DNA of 17,330 bases from contig JAFVRI010000168.1 in the NCBI GenBank assembly GCA_017504335.1, positions 1 through 17,330 on the forward strand, given 5' to 3'. Below are positions 6,742 through 14,584 of the stretch, piece after piece. Under the pieces are notes generated by a model. It was not told the DNA's origin. It did no database searches and worked only from the letters and a program-made list of their open reading frames with translations. Within the stretch, counting starts at the first letter, position 1. Each line of letters begins with the position of its first letter. This DNA comes from Clostridia bacterium (lineage in GTDB: Bacteria; Bacillota; Clostridia; Oscillospirales; CAG-272). The translations under genes and the position numbers were made by a program.

Positions 6742-8688
6742 TCAGTTCTTCTTCGCCCATTCGTTCATGAGCAGCCTCATGTAAAGACCGCCCTGAACCG
6801 TTCGATTCTGGAAGCCGACGATCCGTCCGCTGACCACGTCGTACCAGTCGGTCATGGGAATGCGGGAGGGGGATTCGTCATACGCCTTCCAAAGGGGAGC
6901 GATGTAGCTCATAAAGGCCTTCTTGGAGGTTGCCATGGACGCAGTCCATACCAGCCAGTCGGACTTGGTGTATTCCGCACGGCTGTCCAAGGGCATACCG
7001 TAGGTCATGAAGTGCTTGCGGTTGTGAGCGATCTCTCCGTCCATAAACTTGCGGGAGAAGATGCGGGTACCCCAAACCTTATCCCAAACCATGTTGTACT
7101 TCATGGAGAAGGTATCGGGCTGATCAAAAGCAAGACGGGAGCTTCCGTCCTCGTTGATGGCGGTAGTCATCCACACCTTTGCCATTTTGCGAGCCTTGCG
7201 CAGGTAGCTTGCCGCTTCCTTTTCCTTGCCCAACATTTCGCAGAGGATCGACATACCCACAATGCCCATGACCGCTTTCAGGGACAGATTGCAGTTGTGC
7301 GCCAGATGGCCCGCAAAGTCATCGGTACAGAGCTGATTTTCGGGGTCGGTTCCGTATTTGAGCAGATACTTGCACCAGCCCGTCAGTACGTCAAAGTGAT
7401 CGGCGGCAAAATCGGCGGAGCCGGTAGCCAACGCCACGTTGGCTTCCATGATCAGCATATTGCCGCATTCTTCCACGGGCATCTGCATATCATATGCGGG
7501 ATCGCCCACGTAGGTTCCCTTTTCATCAATGCGGTGCTTGCCATAGACCTGACCGTTCAGGATCGGATAGCGACCCACGTCATGAGGCGCGAAGTCGTAC
7601 TTCATCTGTACCTTCCACTCTTCGGAATCGGCATAGCGGTAAACGAGACGCATCATACCCTTGACCAGCTCGGGGTTGTAGAGCAGGAAGAGAGGGATCG
7701 AGGGGTAGCTTACGTCCACCGTAGCGGCACAGCCGTTGGAGAAGCACTCCTTGGAGATAAAGAGGATCTCGCCGTTTTCGTCCAGCACCAGCTTGTGCGC
7801 GGCAATGACCTGACGGTACGCCAAAGAGAGAAGCTCGGCGTATTTCTCGCCGCCCGCCTCTTCGGCATCACGGGAAAGCTTGTCGGAAAATTCGCGGCAG
7901 CGAGGCATCAGGGTATCGTATTCCCTTGCCGCCTCGCAGATGGCTTCCTCAATGGTCTGCCCGTCCTTGTTCCAGAAGGATTTCAGGTGCGCGCCGAAAT
8001 ATTCGATGCTGACGATATCGTCATAGGCGAAGAGCCAGAGCAGGTTCTCCTTTTCCTTCATGGGAGCGGTCACGGCGATCCTTGTTTGCTTGTGATCGGT
8101 TTCGGTTGCCGTTTCGATCTCGCCGCTCTTGACGGTCAGATAGAAATATCCCCAGTTGATGCGGTGATCGTCTCCGCTTCGGTTGAGGGGTTCCTGCACC
8201 GAGTTGCCCATCTTCAAGCCGTGTACGCAGTGGCAGGGAGCTACTTCCTCTACGACTACGGGGCTTTCCAAAGGAATGTTCAAGCAAAGCTCTTCGGTGG
8301 CGCGTACCGTTGCCGATACCGTGTGAGCGGCACCGTCCAAAGACTCATAAGAGAGAGCCATGTAGGACACGGGGCGGGTCAGAAGACGGTAGTCGTCGGG
8401 GAGCAAGGGGGTGGTAAAGGTTGCCGTCAGGCGGATCTTGGCGTTTTCAAATACCGCGCGGGTAGAAAGCGCGTCAATATCCAGAGAGATCTGCTTCATT
8501 TTCGTGCGGTTGCGATGGTAACCGAGGAAGGAATATTCCTCACCGTCCACACAGACGGTACCGAGGATGTTGTTGGACTTGCCCGTCCAGTGCATGGTCT
8601 TGGCAAAATTCAGCGTGGTGTCGGGAGACCAGACCGAGAAGAAGGGATCGACCGTGATCAACGGTACGGCAGGAGCTCTCATTTTCAT
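6742..8688 (-). CDS. GtaA/DUF4965-type (six-hairpin) glutaminase-family protein
   Basis: This 648-residue protein matches the family annotated as glutaminase A-like (DUF5127/DUF4965/DUF1793 parts) in fungi, Bacteroidetes and Firmicutes. The N-terminus RAPAVPLITVDPFFSVW (4-20) and the HWTGK motif (33-37) are typical, as are a mid-protein SKECFSNGCAATVDVSYPS region and a following APHDVGRYPILNGQ. The C-terminal part shows MPVEECGNMLIMEANVALATG and LCTDDFAGHLAHNCNLSLKA, matching the alpha/alpha toroid of glycosidase-like enzymes. There is no signal peptide, so it acts in the cytoplasm on an imported or internal substrate. The true substrate of bacterial members is uncertain, and a glycosidase role is possible. 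The first of two nearby ATGs is chosen because GAGGTAA lies eight bases upstream. It is the last gene of the minus-strand cluster and has its own promoter. Confidence 0.85.
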   Translation of the reverse strand: MKMRAPAVPLITVDPFFSVWSPDTTLNFAKTMHWTGKSNNILGTVCVDGEEYSFLGYHRNRTKMKQISLDIDALSTRAVFENAKIRLTATFTTPLLPDDYRLLTRPVSYMALSYESLDGAAHTVSATVRATEELCLNIPLESPVVVEEVAPCHCVHGLKMGNSVQEPLNRSGDDHRINWGYFYLTVKSGEIETATETDHKQTRIAVTAPMKEKENLLWLFAYDDIVSIEYFGAHLKSFWNKDGQTIEEAICEAAREYDTLMPRCREFSDKLSRDAEEAGGEKYAELLSLAYRQVIAAHKLVLDENGEILFISKECFSNGCAATVDVSYPSIPLFLLYNPELVKGMMRLVYRYADSEEWKVQMKYDFAPHDVGRYPILNGQVYGKHRIDEKGTYVGDPAYDMQMPVEECGNMLIMEANVALATGSADFAADHFDVLTGWCKYLLKYGTDPENQLCTDDFAGHLAHNCNLSLKAVMGIVGMSILCEMLGKEKEAASYLRKARKMAKVWMTTAINEDGSSRLAFDQPDTFSMKYNMVWDKVWGTRIFSRKFMDGEIAHNRKHFMTYGMPLDSRAEYTKSDWLVWTASMATSKKAFMSYIAPLWKAYDESPSRIPMTDWYDVVSGRIVGFQNRTVQGGLYMRLLMNEWAKKN

Positions 8689-8736
8689 CTGTTGTTACCT
8701 CATCTTTCTTTTTAAAATGAATGGTTTTATGGAACT

Positions 8737-8764
8737 ATTATAATACAAGCCCTTGATTTTTCAA
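8737..8764 (-). promoter_or_regulatory. Sigma-A promoter for the DUF4965 gene
   Basis: Read on the minus strand, TTGAAA (plus 8759-8764) and a perfect TATAAT (plus 8737-8742) are separated by 16 bp. This sits in the 118-bp gap between the two minus-strand genes, about 40-50 bases before the ATG at 8688. It suggests that the DUF4965 gene can be transcribed independently of the three genes upstream. Confidence 0.75.
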
Positions 8765-8806
8765 TGGGTTTGAAAAAAGATGACCGATTTTTACTCTCTT
8801 TTTCTT

Positions 8807-10321
8807 TCACGCCCGAGCGGGTCGGAGAAGAATTTGATCGTCTGCGGACGAGATTTTGATATCGCCGTTGTCAAGAAGAGTTGCCGTACCCTTCTCAATT
8901 TCCACACGGTAGCAAGCATCTTTATAACGGAAGGAAAGGGTGTGGGCTTCCACCGAGAGCGCGGTCGGCACCGCTTTGCGATAGAGATAGAGCCCTTTGG
9001 CGCGAATTTCGATCCGATCCTCGCGGAAGAGAACCGAATCCTCGCCAAAGCGAATACGAAGAGCATTTTCTCCTTCCCGTTCCGTTACGAAAGAATCGCC
9101 TTCGGTATCAAGGGAAAGACCGTAGGCGCCGCCTTCTTCGCCTTCGCAAAAGATGGTGTCGATCAGAGGGAGATTTTCATAGACGGCGTCAAAGGTCTCG
9201 CAGGTCTTTTCCAAATAATGATCCTTGACTCGCTCGTCAAAGAGAAAGAACGAACGGAAAAAGATCCGCTCTCCCGCACGGAACAGATTGGCGGAGTAGT
9301 GCTTGCAATCGTACCATACCGATTGCAGATCCTCGGTGTCCCATGTGTCCATGGCGGAAACGGCGGTGGCAGGAGTTTCGGAATAAAGGCCGCGGAAGGC
9401 ATCTCCCGTATCCTTCATTTTTTGAAAGGTCACGTCGCCTCTGTCAAGCAACTGCTCGATCTGCATCCGCATTCCGCGAAGCACCTGCTCGCCGAAGATC
9501 ATAAAGCTGTTCTCCTGACCGATCTGTGCATAGGAGAACCCGAGAGATTCGTTGTCATAATAGGCATGCCAGAACCAATCGGTGATCTTCGGGGTAGAGC
9601 CCACAAAGCAACCGGGCTCTAAGGTGAAGCACACGTGCTTGATCGCCTTGATTTCGTCCGAGACGTATTTTTTCTCATCGTAGTTGTAGATGGGGCAGGG
9701 GCCGAGTAGTCGGAAAATAGGGGTCTTTCCTTGATATTCCGCCGTTTGAGCGGGGGTAAACATATTGCTTTTGGAGGGATAGTATCCTCCGTTGAAGTAG
9801 CCGCCTCGAAGGGTGTAGGCATCGGTGTTTGCTTGATCACGACAGATCGCCATGGCAGAAATGTCATAGTGCTCGGTCAGATAATTGACCGTGTGGGTGT
9901 CGATGAGCCAGCTTGCCACGGTCTTGGGATAAAACCCAAAGACCTCCTTGAATTTTCGCATGGCTTCGTCAATGAGCAGCTCACGCTCATGGGGCGTGTA
10001 TGCCATGGAAAAGCCGGGGATGATGTGCCAGTCCCATTTCCAACCGTTTTCGCTTCGGTAGGGAAGTCCGCAGGCGGTGGTCAGAGGCTCCACGATCTCA
10101 TACCAAAGACCGAGCTCGGTACGTTCATCGGTCTCTTCCTTGAAAAGACGGACAAACTGTTCGTCCGAAACGGTATCGTATTGCAAAAGGAAGGTCTTAT
10201 CTACGGGATATTCGTTGACCAGAGCCACCTGCTGCTTCGTAAAATCAAAAAGCTGTTCGGTGGAGTTTTTCAATCGTTCGTCGATCTGTCGGACGAAACA
10301 CATCAGATTTACGACTTTCAT
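8807..10321 (-). CDS. Uncharacterised conserved protein, predicted carbohydrate-active beta/alpha-barrel
   Basis: I do not recognise a named function for this 504-residue cytoplasmic protein. It has no signal peptide or membrane segment. The N-terminal two thirds look like an enzyme domain rich in conserved-looking aromatic and charged motifs: GWKWDWHIIPGFSMAYTP (93-110), FGFYPKTVASWLIDTHT (128-144), AICRDQANTDAYTLRGGY (158-175), YYPSKSNMFTPAQT (180-193) and RLLGPCPIYNYD (204-215). Similar motifs occur in uncharacterised proteins of the glycoside hydrolase/deacetylase (NodB/GH57-like) barrel superfamily; that assignment is by impression, not alignment. The C-terminal ~130 residues look like beta-strands. 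The start ATG follows AAGGAGA. The gene is 33 bp downstream of the nitrilase-GDPD gene, apparently co-transcribed. Confidence 0.6.
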   Translation of the reverse strand: MKVVNLMCFVRQIDERLKNSTEQLFDFTKQQVALVNEYPVDKTFLLQYDTVSDEQFVRLFKEETDERTELGLWYEIVEPLTTACGLPYRSENGWKWDWHIIPGFSMAYTPHERELLIDEAMRKFKEVFGFYPKTVASWLIDTHTVNYLTEHYDISAMAICRDQANTDAYTLRGGYFNGGYYPSKSNMFTPAQTAEYQGKTPIFRLLGPCPIYNYDEKKYVSDEIKAIKHVCFTLEPGCFVGSTPKITDWFWHAYYDNESLGFSYAQIGQENSFMIFGEQVLRGMRMQIEQLLDRGDVTFQKMKDTGDAFRGLYSETPATAVSAMDTWDTEDLQSVWYDCKHYSANLFRAGERIFFRSFFLFDERVKDHYLEKTCETFDAVYENLPLIDTIFCEGEEGGAYGLSLDTEGDSFVTEREGENALRIRFGEDSVLFREDRIEIRAKGLYLYRKAVPTALSVEAHTLSFRYKDACYRVEIEKGTATLLDNGDIKISSADDQILLRPARA

Positions 10322-10354
10322 GGAATTTGTCTCCTTTTTGTTTCTTAACTTAAT

Positions 10355-11959
10355 TTAATAGGTTACGTATTTTTCCCGCTTTGCCACCACTTGCGCGATG
10401 CGGTTGTAATCGTTGGTGAGGATCACGTCGATTCCCATGTCAAGGAATTGGTCGGTCTCGGTGGGATCATCCGACCAGAACACGTTGCAGATGATGCCGT
10501 TTGCGTGTGCCTTGTCGATCATTTCTTGGTTGAAATAGGGCTTGAAGAGCTGAACCTTCTTGCAGCCGTATTCTATGGCACGATCCACGATCTCCCATTT
10601 TCTCTTTCCGCCGCCGCAGCAACGGGGGATCTCGGGGTATTCCTTTTGCAGACGGGCAAGCAGTTCATCGTCACCCGTCATGAAATATACGTACTTTTCG
10701 CAATCGTATTTCTTGATGAGATCCACTACTTTCCCAAGATATTCGGGTTTGTCTCCACCTGTTTTCAGGTGGATGTTCATGACGCAGTGACAAGCCAGCT
10801 TTTTGAGGATTTCCTCAAAGGTGGGGATCTTCATGCCCGCATACGCCTCGCCTCGTTTGCAGCCGAAATCCAAAGCACGAAGCTCGTCCAGGGTGTATTC
10901 CCAGATCTTGCCCGTTCCGTTGGAAACACGGTCCAGAGTGGAATCGTGAATGGAGACCACCTCTCCGTCCTTGGTGAACCAAAGGTCGAATTCGATCTCC
11001 TCGGCTCCCATGGCGACCGCCGCGCCGTAAGCGGGGAGACTGTTCTCGGGGGCTACGGTGTTGAATCCGCGGTGAGCGCAGGTTCTGGGATAGGGCATGA
11101 TGTCATCGTGACGGACGATGGCGGAGCCGCCGGGGCGATATTTCCAAGGGCGGCGTCCCTTTTCGATGTATTCATAGTGCGCGGAGGGGGGATTGCCAAA
11201 GCCCGCGGGCTTGAAATATTTGGCATGAGGGTCGATCTCCACCGTCTCCACGCCCACACGGCTCTTCATGGAAAGCAGGATCTCGCCCGTGGGAGCGGCA
11301 ACGAGAGAAGCGCCGCCAATATCCGACCGCTCGTCCATGGTGACCGAAGAACGAACCACGTAAGCGTTGGTGTTGTACGCAAGAAACGCGGACATCAATT
11401 CCAAGGAGCGGTGGGTGTCACTTCGCTGGTGGGAGCAACCGATGATCACATCCAGATTTTGCCGCGCCATATTGGCAAATGCCTCATAGAAATAGAAGTC
11501 ATAACAGGTCAGGAATCCAAAGCGAAGCCCTTCCATCTCAATGACCGTAGGCTCGGAATGCTCAAAGGTGTAGTCGCTGTCCAAGCGAACCTTTGTCACC
11601 TCGCCGGGGGTCAGGTGTTGCTTGTAGTAAATGCCCACAATCTCGCCCTGACGGTTGAAGGCATAGGTGGCGTTTCGCTCTCCCTTTTCGCCGGGAGCCC
11701 GCGCGCTGACGAACACCATGGCATGGCAACGGCGCGCCAGATCCGCCGAAGCCTCCAGAATACGGGCGTTGAATTTGTGGGATGCCTCGTCCGCCTTTTC
11801 CTTGTTGGGTGCCAAGCAGGGAATATCACACATTTCAGGCAGAACGATCAAGTCCGCGGAAGCATCACAGGAATCCATCAGCTTGAGCTGATCTTCAAAA
11901 TAACGGTCGATTTGAGAATAATCCGTCGAATACGCGGGTTGAATGAGATAAACTTTCAT
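10355..11959 (-). CDS. Fusion protein: nitrilase-family C-N hydrolase + glycerophosphodiester phosphodiesterase (GDPD)
   Basis: Two enzyme domains lie in one 534-residue chain. Residues 1 to about 270 form a carbon-nitrogen hydrolase with the catalytic triad Glu42 (LPEM), Lys113 (YYKQHLTPGE) and Cys152 (LTCYDFYF). Residues about 290-534 form a GDPD TIM barrel with HRGFNTVAPENS (His296, Arg297, Glu305), EFDLWFTKDG (Glu323, Asp325) and SIHDSTLDRVSNGTG (His338, Asp339), ending in ILTNDY. The usual metal-binding Glu of the N-I-E-x-K motif is His397 here (NIHLK). The enzyme could cleave a glycerophosphodiester and an amide or nitrile bond of the same molecule; that pairing is inference. No signal peptide is seen, so it acts in the cytoplasm. 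The start follows AAAGGAC, 20 bases after the MATE stop. Confidence 0.87.
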   Translation of the reverse strand: MKVYLIQPAYSTDYSQIDRYFEDQLKLMDSCDASADLIVLPEMCDIPCLAPNKEKADEASHKFNARILEASADLARRCHAMVFVSARAPGEKGERNATYAFNRQGEIVGIYYKQHLTPGEVTKVRLDSDYTFEHSEPTVIEMEGLRFGFLTCYDFYFYEAFANMARQNLDVIIGCSHQRSDTHRSLELMSAFLAYNTNAYVVRSSVTMDERSDIGGASLVAAPTGEILLSMKSRVGVETVEIDPHAKYFKPAGFGNPPSAHYEYIEKGRRPWKYRPGGSAIVRHDDIMPYPRTCAHRGFNTVAPENSLPAYGAAVAMGAEEIEFDLWFTKDGEVVSIHDSTLDRVSNGTGKIWEYTLDELRALDFGCKRGEAYAGMKIPTFEEILKKLACHCVMNIHLKTGGDKPEYLGKVVDLIKKYDCEKYVYFMTGDDELLARLQKEYPEIPRCCGGGKRKWEIVDRAIEYGCKKVQLFKPYFNQEMIDKAHANGIICNVFWSDDPTETDQFLDMGIDVILTNDYNRIAQVVAKREKYVTY

Positions 11960-11979
11960 GATTTAAGTCCTTTCAAACA

Positions 11980-13350
11980 TTATAACCTTTCAGCCAAAGT
12001 CTTTCGTTTCTTCCACATACCGGAAAGGAAATAGAGCATACTGGGAATGGCATATCCGTAGGGAGCGAGGGCATATCCAAGGACAAAGCCGAAGAATCCC
12101 CAACCAAAGACGATGCCAAACAGCCAGCTGAGCCCGATCCGAAGGACCACGCCGTCCAAGATCGCCAGAACCATACAGAGCTTGGCGTTTCCGATGCCCT
12201 GAATGAAGGCGCCGCTTCCGCGCATGACCGCAAAGGCGGGGAACATCCAAAGGATGGCGGAAATAAACGTGCCCGACATTTCGTGAACGGCAACGTCATC
12301 CGAGAAGAGACGGAAGAGGGCGGTCCCGAAAAAGACGTAAAGGGTCAGGAAAAAGACGGTCAGAATAGCGGAGCAGGTAATGGCGCGCCAAACCACGCTC
12401 TGCGCCCGCTTTTGCTTTCCCGCACCGATGTTTTGGCTGACCATGGGCATGGCGGCATACTGAATGCCTTGAGAGATCTTGTTGATGATATCGTCAATGC
12501 GGCATCCCACACCGAAGGTGGCGGATGCCACAACGCCCGCACTGTTGATCATGGCGTTGACAAAGAGCATGGAGAGATTGATACACCCCGATTGGATGGC
12601 CATGGGCGTTCCCAGGGAGACGATCATGCCCGTATATTTTCGGTTGGGAAGAAAACTTTCTTTTTGGAAATCAAAGCCGAATTGCTCACGGCGGCGGAAG
12701 AGATACACGAGGGAGAAGAGGAAGGAGACCGCCTGACCGATAATGGTCGCCCATGCGGTGCCCGCCACACCCCAACCGAAGATGCCCGTAAAGAGAATGT
12801 CAAGCACCAAGTTGACCGCCGAGGCGATGCCGATAAAGAGGAAGGGACGCTTGGCGTCTCCCATGCCCCGAAGAATGGCGGAGAGCAGATTGTAGCCCGC
12901 CGTGAAGATCAGCCCCGCTCCGCAAATGATCATGTAATCCTTCGCCATATCGTAGGATTCCACGGGAACCTTAATCAGGGTCAGGATGGGATCGCGGAAC
13001 AGAAGAACGATAGCAGTCAGTACCACGGAAAGAAGGGCGATGAAGGTGAAGAGCGTGCCGATGACGTCGTTCATTTCTTTTCGCTTCTTGGCGCCCAGGG
13101 CTTGGGAGATCAGGATCTGTCCGCCGTTGGAAAATCCGAGACAGAGCATGGTGGCAAAGTTCATGATCTGGCTGCTCTGCGCCACGGCGGAAAGCCCCGC
13201 CGTACCGACGTATTTTCCCACGATCAGCATATCAATGGTACTGTAAAACACCTGCAAGGCATTGGATGCCATAAAGGGCAGGGAGAAGAGAATCAGTTGC
13301 TTCCATAGATTCCCGTGTGTAAAATCACGGGATAAACTTTTTTGACTCAC
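11980..13350 (-). CDS. MATE family efflux transporter
   Basis: This is a MATE (multidrug and toxin extrusion, NorM/DinF type) exporter using an ion gradient. I prefer a GTG start at 13350 (456 residues) because GAGG lies nine bases upstream. The open frame reaches back to 13449, but that extension runs through the promoter and has no site of its own. About 12 membrane helices are evident. Typical features are the N-terminal GNLWKQLILFSLPFMASNALQVFYSTIDMLIVGK segment, the LGFSNGGQILISQ and LRGMGDAKRP stretches, and the second-half repeat ISQGIQYAAMPMVSQNIGAGK and GSGAFIQGIGNAK. It is the first gene of the minus-strand cluster, so its cargo may relate to the enzymes that follow. Confidence 0.9.
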   Translation of the reverse strand: MSQKSLSRDFTHGNLWKQLILFSLPFMASNALQVFYSTIDMLIVGKYVGTAGLSAVAQSSQIMNFATMLCLGFSNGGQILISQALGAKKRKEMNDVIGTLFTFIALLSVVLTAIVLLFRDPILTLIKVPVESYDMAKDYMIICGAGLIFTAGYNLLSAILRGMGDAKRPFLFIGIASAVNLVLDILFTGIFGWGVAGTAWATIIGQAVSFLFSLVYLFRRREQFGFDFQKESFLPNRKYTGMIVSLGTPMAIQSGCINLSMLFVNAMINSAGVVASATFGVGCRIDDIINKISQGIQYAAMPMVSQNIGAGKQKRAQSVVWRAITCSAILTVFFLTLYVFFGTALFRLFSDDVAVHEMSGTFISAILWMFPAFAVMRGSGAFIQGIGNAKLCMVLAILDGVVLRIGLSWLFGIVFGWGFFGFVLGYALAPYGYAIPSMLYFLSGMWKKRKTLAERL

Positions 13351-13383
13351 GGTAGAAAACCTCGTTATTTGAAATACGAAATA

Positions 13384-13412
13384 ATTATAGCACATCTTTC
13401 GCTTTTTTTCAA
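13384..13412 (-). promoter_or_regulatory. Sigma-A promoter for the MATE-nitrilase/GDPD cluster
   Basis: On the minus strand a TTGAAA -35 (plus 13407-13412) and a perfect TATAAT -10 (plus 13384-13389) have a 17-bp spacer, with TGC before the -10 (extended -10). The start of transcription would fall near 13377, about 27 bases before the preferred GTG start. Confidence 0.82.
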
Positions 13413-13442
13413 TGATTCCTGCTTTTTTTGGCGGAAGATATA

Positions 13443-13472
13443 TTGACAATGACAGGAAACCTGTGCTATAAT
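13443..13472 (+). promoter_or_regulatory. Sigma-A promoter for the PHP-domain gene, with inverted repeat in the spacer
   Basis: Perfect TTGACA (13443-13448) and TATAAT (13467-13472) boxes are 18 bp apart, with an extended TGC before the -10. It faces away from the MATE promoter. Both promoters share the 11-mer TGTGCTATAAT at their -10 boxes. The ATG of the PHP gene is 26 bases beyond the -10. Confidence 0.88.
13452..13464. promoter_or_regulatory. Possible operator: inverted repeat between -35 and -10
   Basis: ACAGG-AAA-CCTGT is a perfect 5-bp inverted repeat lying wholly between the -35 and -10 boxes of the PHP promoter. A repressor bound there would block the polymerase. The arms are short, so chance is possible, and no regulator gene is present in the window. 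Confidence 0.35.
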
Positions 13473-13498
13473 GAGCAAAACAAAAAAGGAGAATTTCT

Positions 13499-14527
13499 AT
13501 GAGGATCGATCTTTTGCCCGCAGAAGGACAGTTTTATAAAGCCAATCTTCATTGCCATTCCACCGTATCCGACGGACGGTGGACAGTGGAAGAAATCAAG
13601 GAACGGTACAAAGCAAACGGATATTCCATCGTTGCCTATACCGACCATCATGTGTTTGTGACCCACAACGATCTTGCCGACGAGGAGTTTCTCCCTCTGA
13701 ACGGATATGAGATCGACGTGCCTGAGGAAGGAACGTGGGATGAGCATAAAAAGACCTGTCATTTTTGCATGATCGCCTTGGATCGGGATCGGACGGTACA
13801 AAGGATCTATCATGACAGCGTTTTCATCGACCAAAATCGGGATCGGGTGGAGCTGGATCCCGAGCGAGAGCCGATCTGCCGTCGGTACGATGCCGATTTT
13901 ATCAACGGGTTGATGGAGGACGGCAGAAACGACCGTTTCTTCGTGACCTACAATCACCCCATCTGGTCCTTGGAATCGACAGGAGAATACTTAAATTACC
14001 GCGGTATGCACGCCATGGAGATCGTCAATACCGGTTCGGTCGTAACGGGACATGAGGAGCACGCGGGAGTTTTGTATGACAACATTCTGCATCACGGCAA
14101 TCCGATCTATTGCATTGCCGCAGATGATAACCACGACGTCTATCCTATGGGTCACCCCATGTGTGATTCCTTTGGCGCGTTTACCGTGATCAAGGCAAAG
14201 AAGCTGGAATACGGTACGGTCACGCAAGCCCTGCTGGACGGTCATTTTTACGCATCCGAGGGACCCGAGATCCGTGAGCTGTATTATGAGGACGGCAGAG
14301 TGTATATCAAAACCTCGGAGGCGGTTCGCATCATTATGGCATCGGGTGAGCGATACAACCGTATGAAAACGCCGGAGAAAAAGGGAGAGACTTTCACGGA
14401 AGCCTCCTTTACGATGAACAAAAAGGAGCATGATTACATTCGCTTCATCGTTCGGGACAAAGAGGGACGGGAAGCCTATACCAATGCGTATTACGTCAAA
14501 GATCTTCTCGAAAAGACTTCCGTATAA
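13499..14527 (+). CDS. PHP-domain metal-dependent phosphoesterase
   Basis: This 342-residue protein has a PHP (polymerase and histidinol phosphatase) domain, a metal-dependent TIM-like barrel that hydrolyses phosphoesters. Motifs in order are NLHCHSTVSDG (His18, His20), YTDHH (Asp49, His50, His51), GYEIDV (Glu71), CHFCMIAL (His88), TYNHPIW (His153), HAMEIVN (Glu174) and CIAADDNHDVY (Asp209, Asp210, His212). Together these supply the usual metal ligands. The C-terminal ~100 residues form an extra beta-rich region. There is no signal peptide, so it is cytoplasmic. The substrate is unknown; relatives act on nucleotides, histidinol phosphate or oligonucleotides. It has a strong promoter and AAGGAG site. 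It is divergent from the MATE/nitrilase-GDPD cluster, which suggests a related pathway. Confidence 0.87.
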   Translation: MRIDLLPAEGQFYKANLHCHSTVSDGRWTVEEIKERYKANGYSIVAYTDHHVFVTHNDLADEEFLPLNGYEIDVPEEGTWDEHKKTCHFCMIALDRDRTVQRIYHDSVFIDQNRDRVELDPEREPICRRYDADFINGLMEDGRNDRFFVTYNHPIWSLESTGEYLNYRGMHAMEIVNTGSVVTGHEEHAGVLYDNILHHGNPIYCIAADDNHDVYPMGHPMCDSFGAFTVIKAKKLEYGTVTQALLDGHFYASEGPEIRELYYEDGRVYIKTSEAVRIIMASGERYNRMKTPEKKGETFTEASFTMNKKEHDYIRFIVRDKEGREAYTNAYYVKDLLEKTSV

Positions 14528-14532
14528 AAAAC

Positions 14533-14566
14533 AAAAAGCAGATGACCCGAGGGTCATCTGCTTTTT
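14533..14566. terminator. Bidirectional intrinsic terminator
   Basis: The palindrome AAAAAGCAGATGACCC / GGGTCATCTGCTTTTT is centred on GA, with a T-run on each strand. It lies between the convergent PHP gene (+) and the MscS-like gene (-) and would serve both. Confidence 0.92.
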
Positions 14567-14584
14567 TATTGAATCGGAAAGCAA

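Noticed and set aside
7012..8715. 567-residue open frame on the + strand opposite the DUF4965 gene
   Set aside because: It is antisense to a gene with clear family motifs and a ribosome binding site. Its translation has no recognisable domain, and such long antisense frames arise from codon bias.
10391..12034. 547-residue + strand open frame opposite the nitrilase-GDPD gene
   Set aside because: The minus strand holds two intact catalytic domains with all motifs, while the + frame shows no family features.
12283..13308. 341-residue + strand open frame opposite the MATE gene
   Set aside because: Its translation is a His/Glu/Arg/Gly-rich mirror of membrane-helix codons, as expected of an antisense frame.
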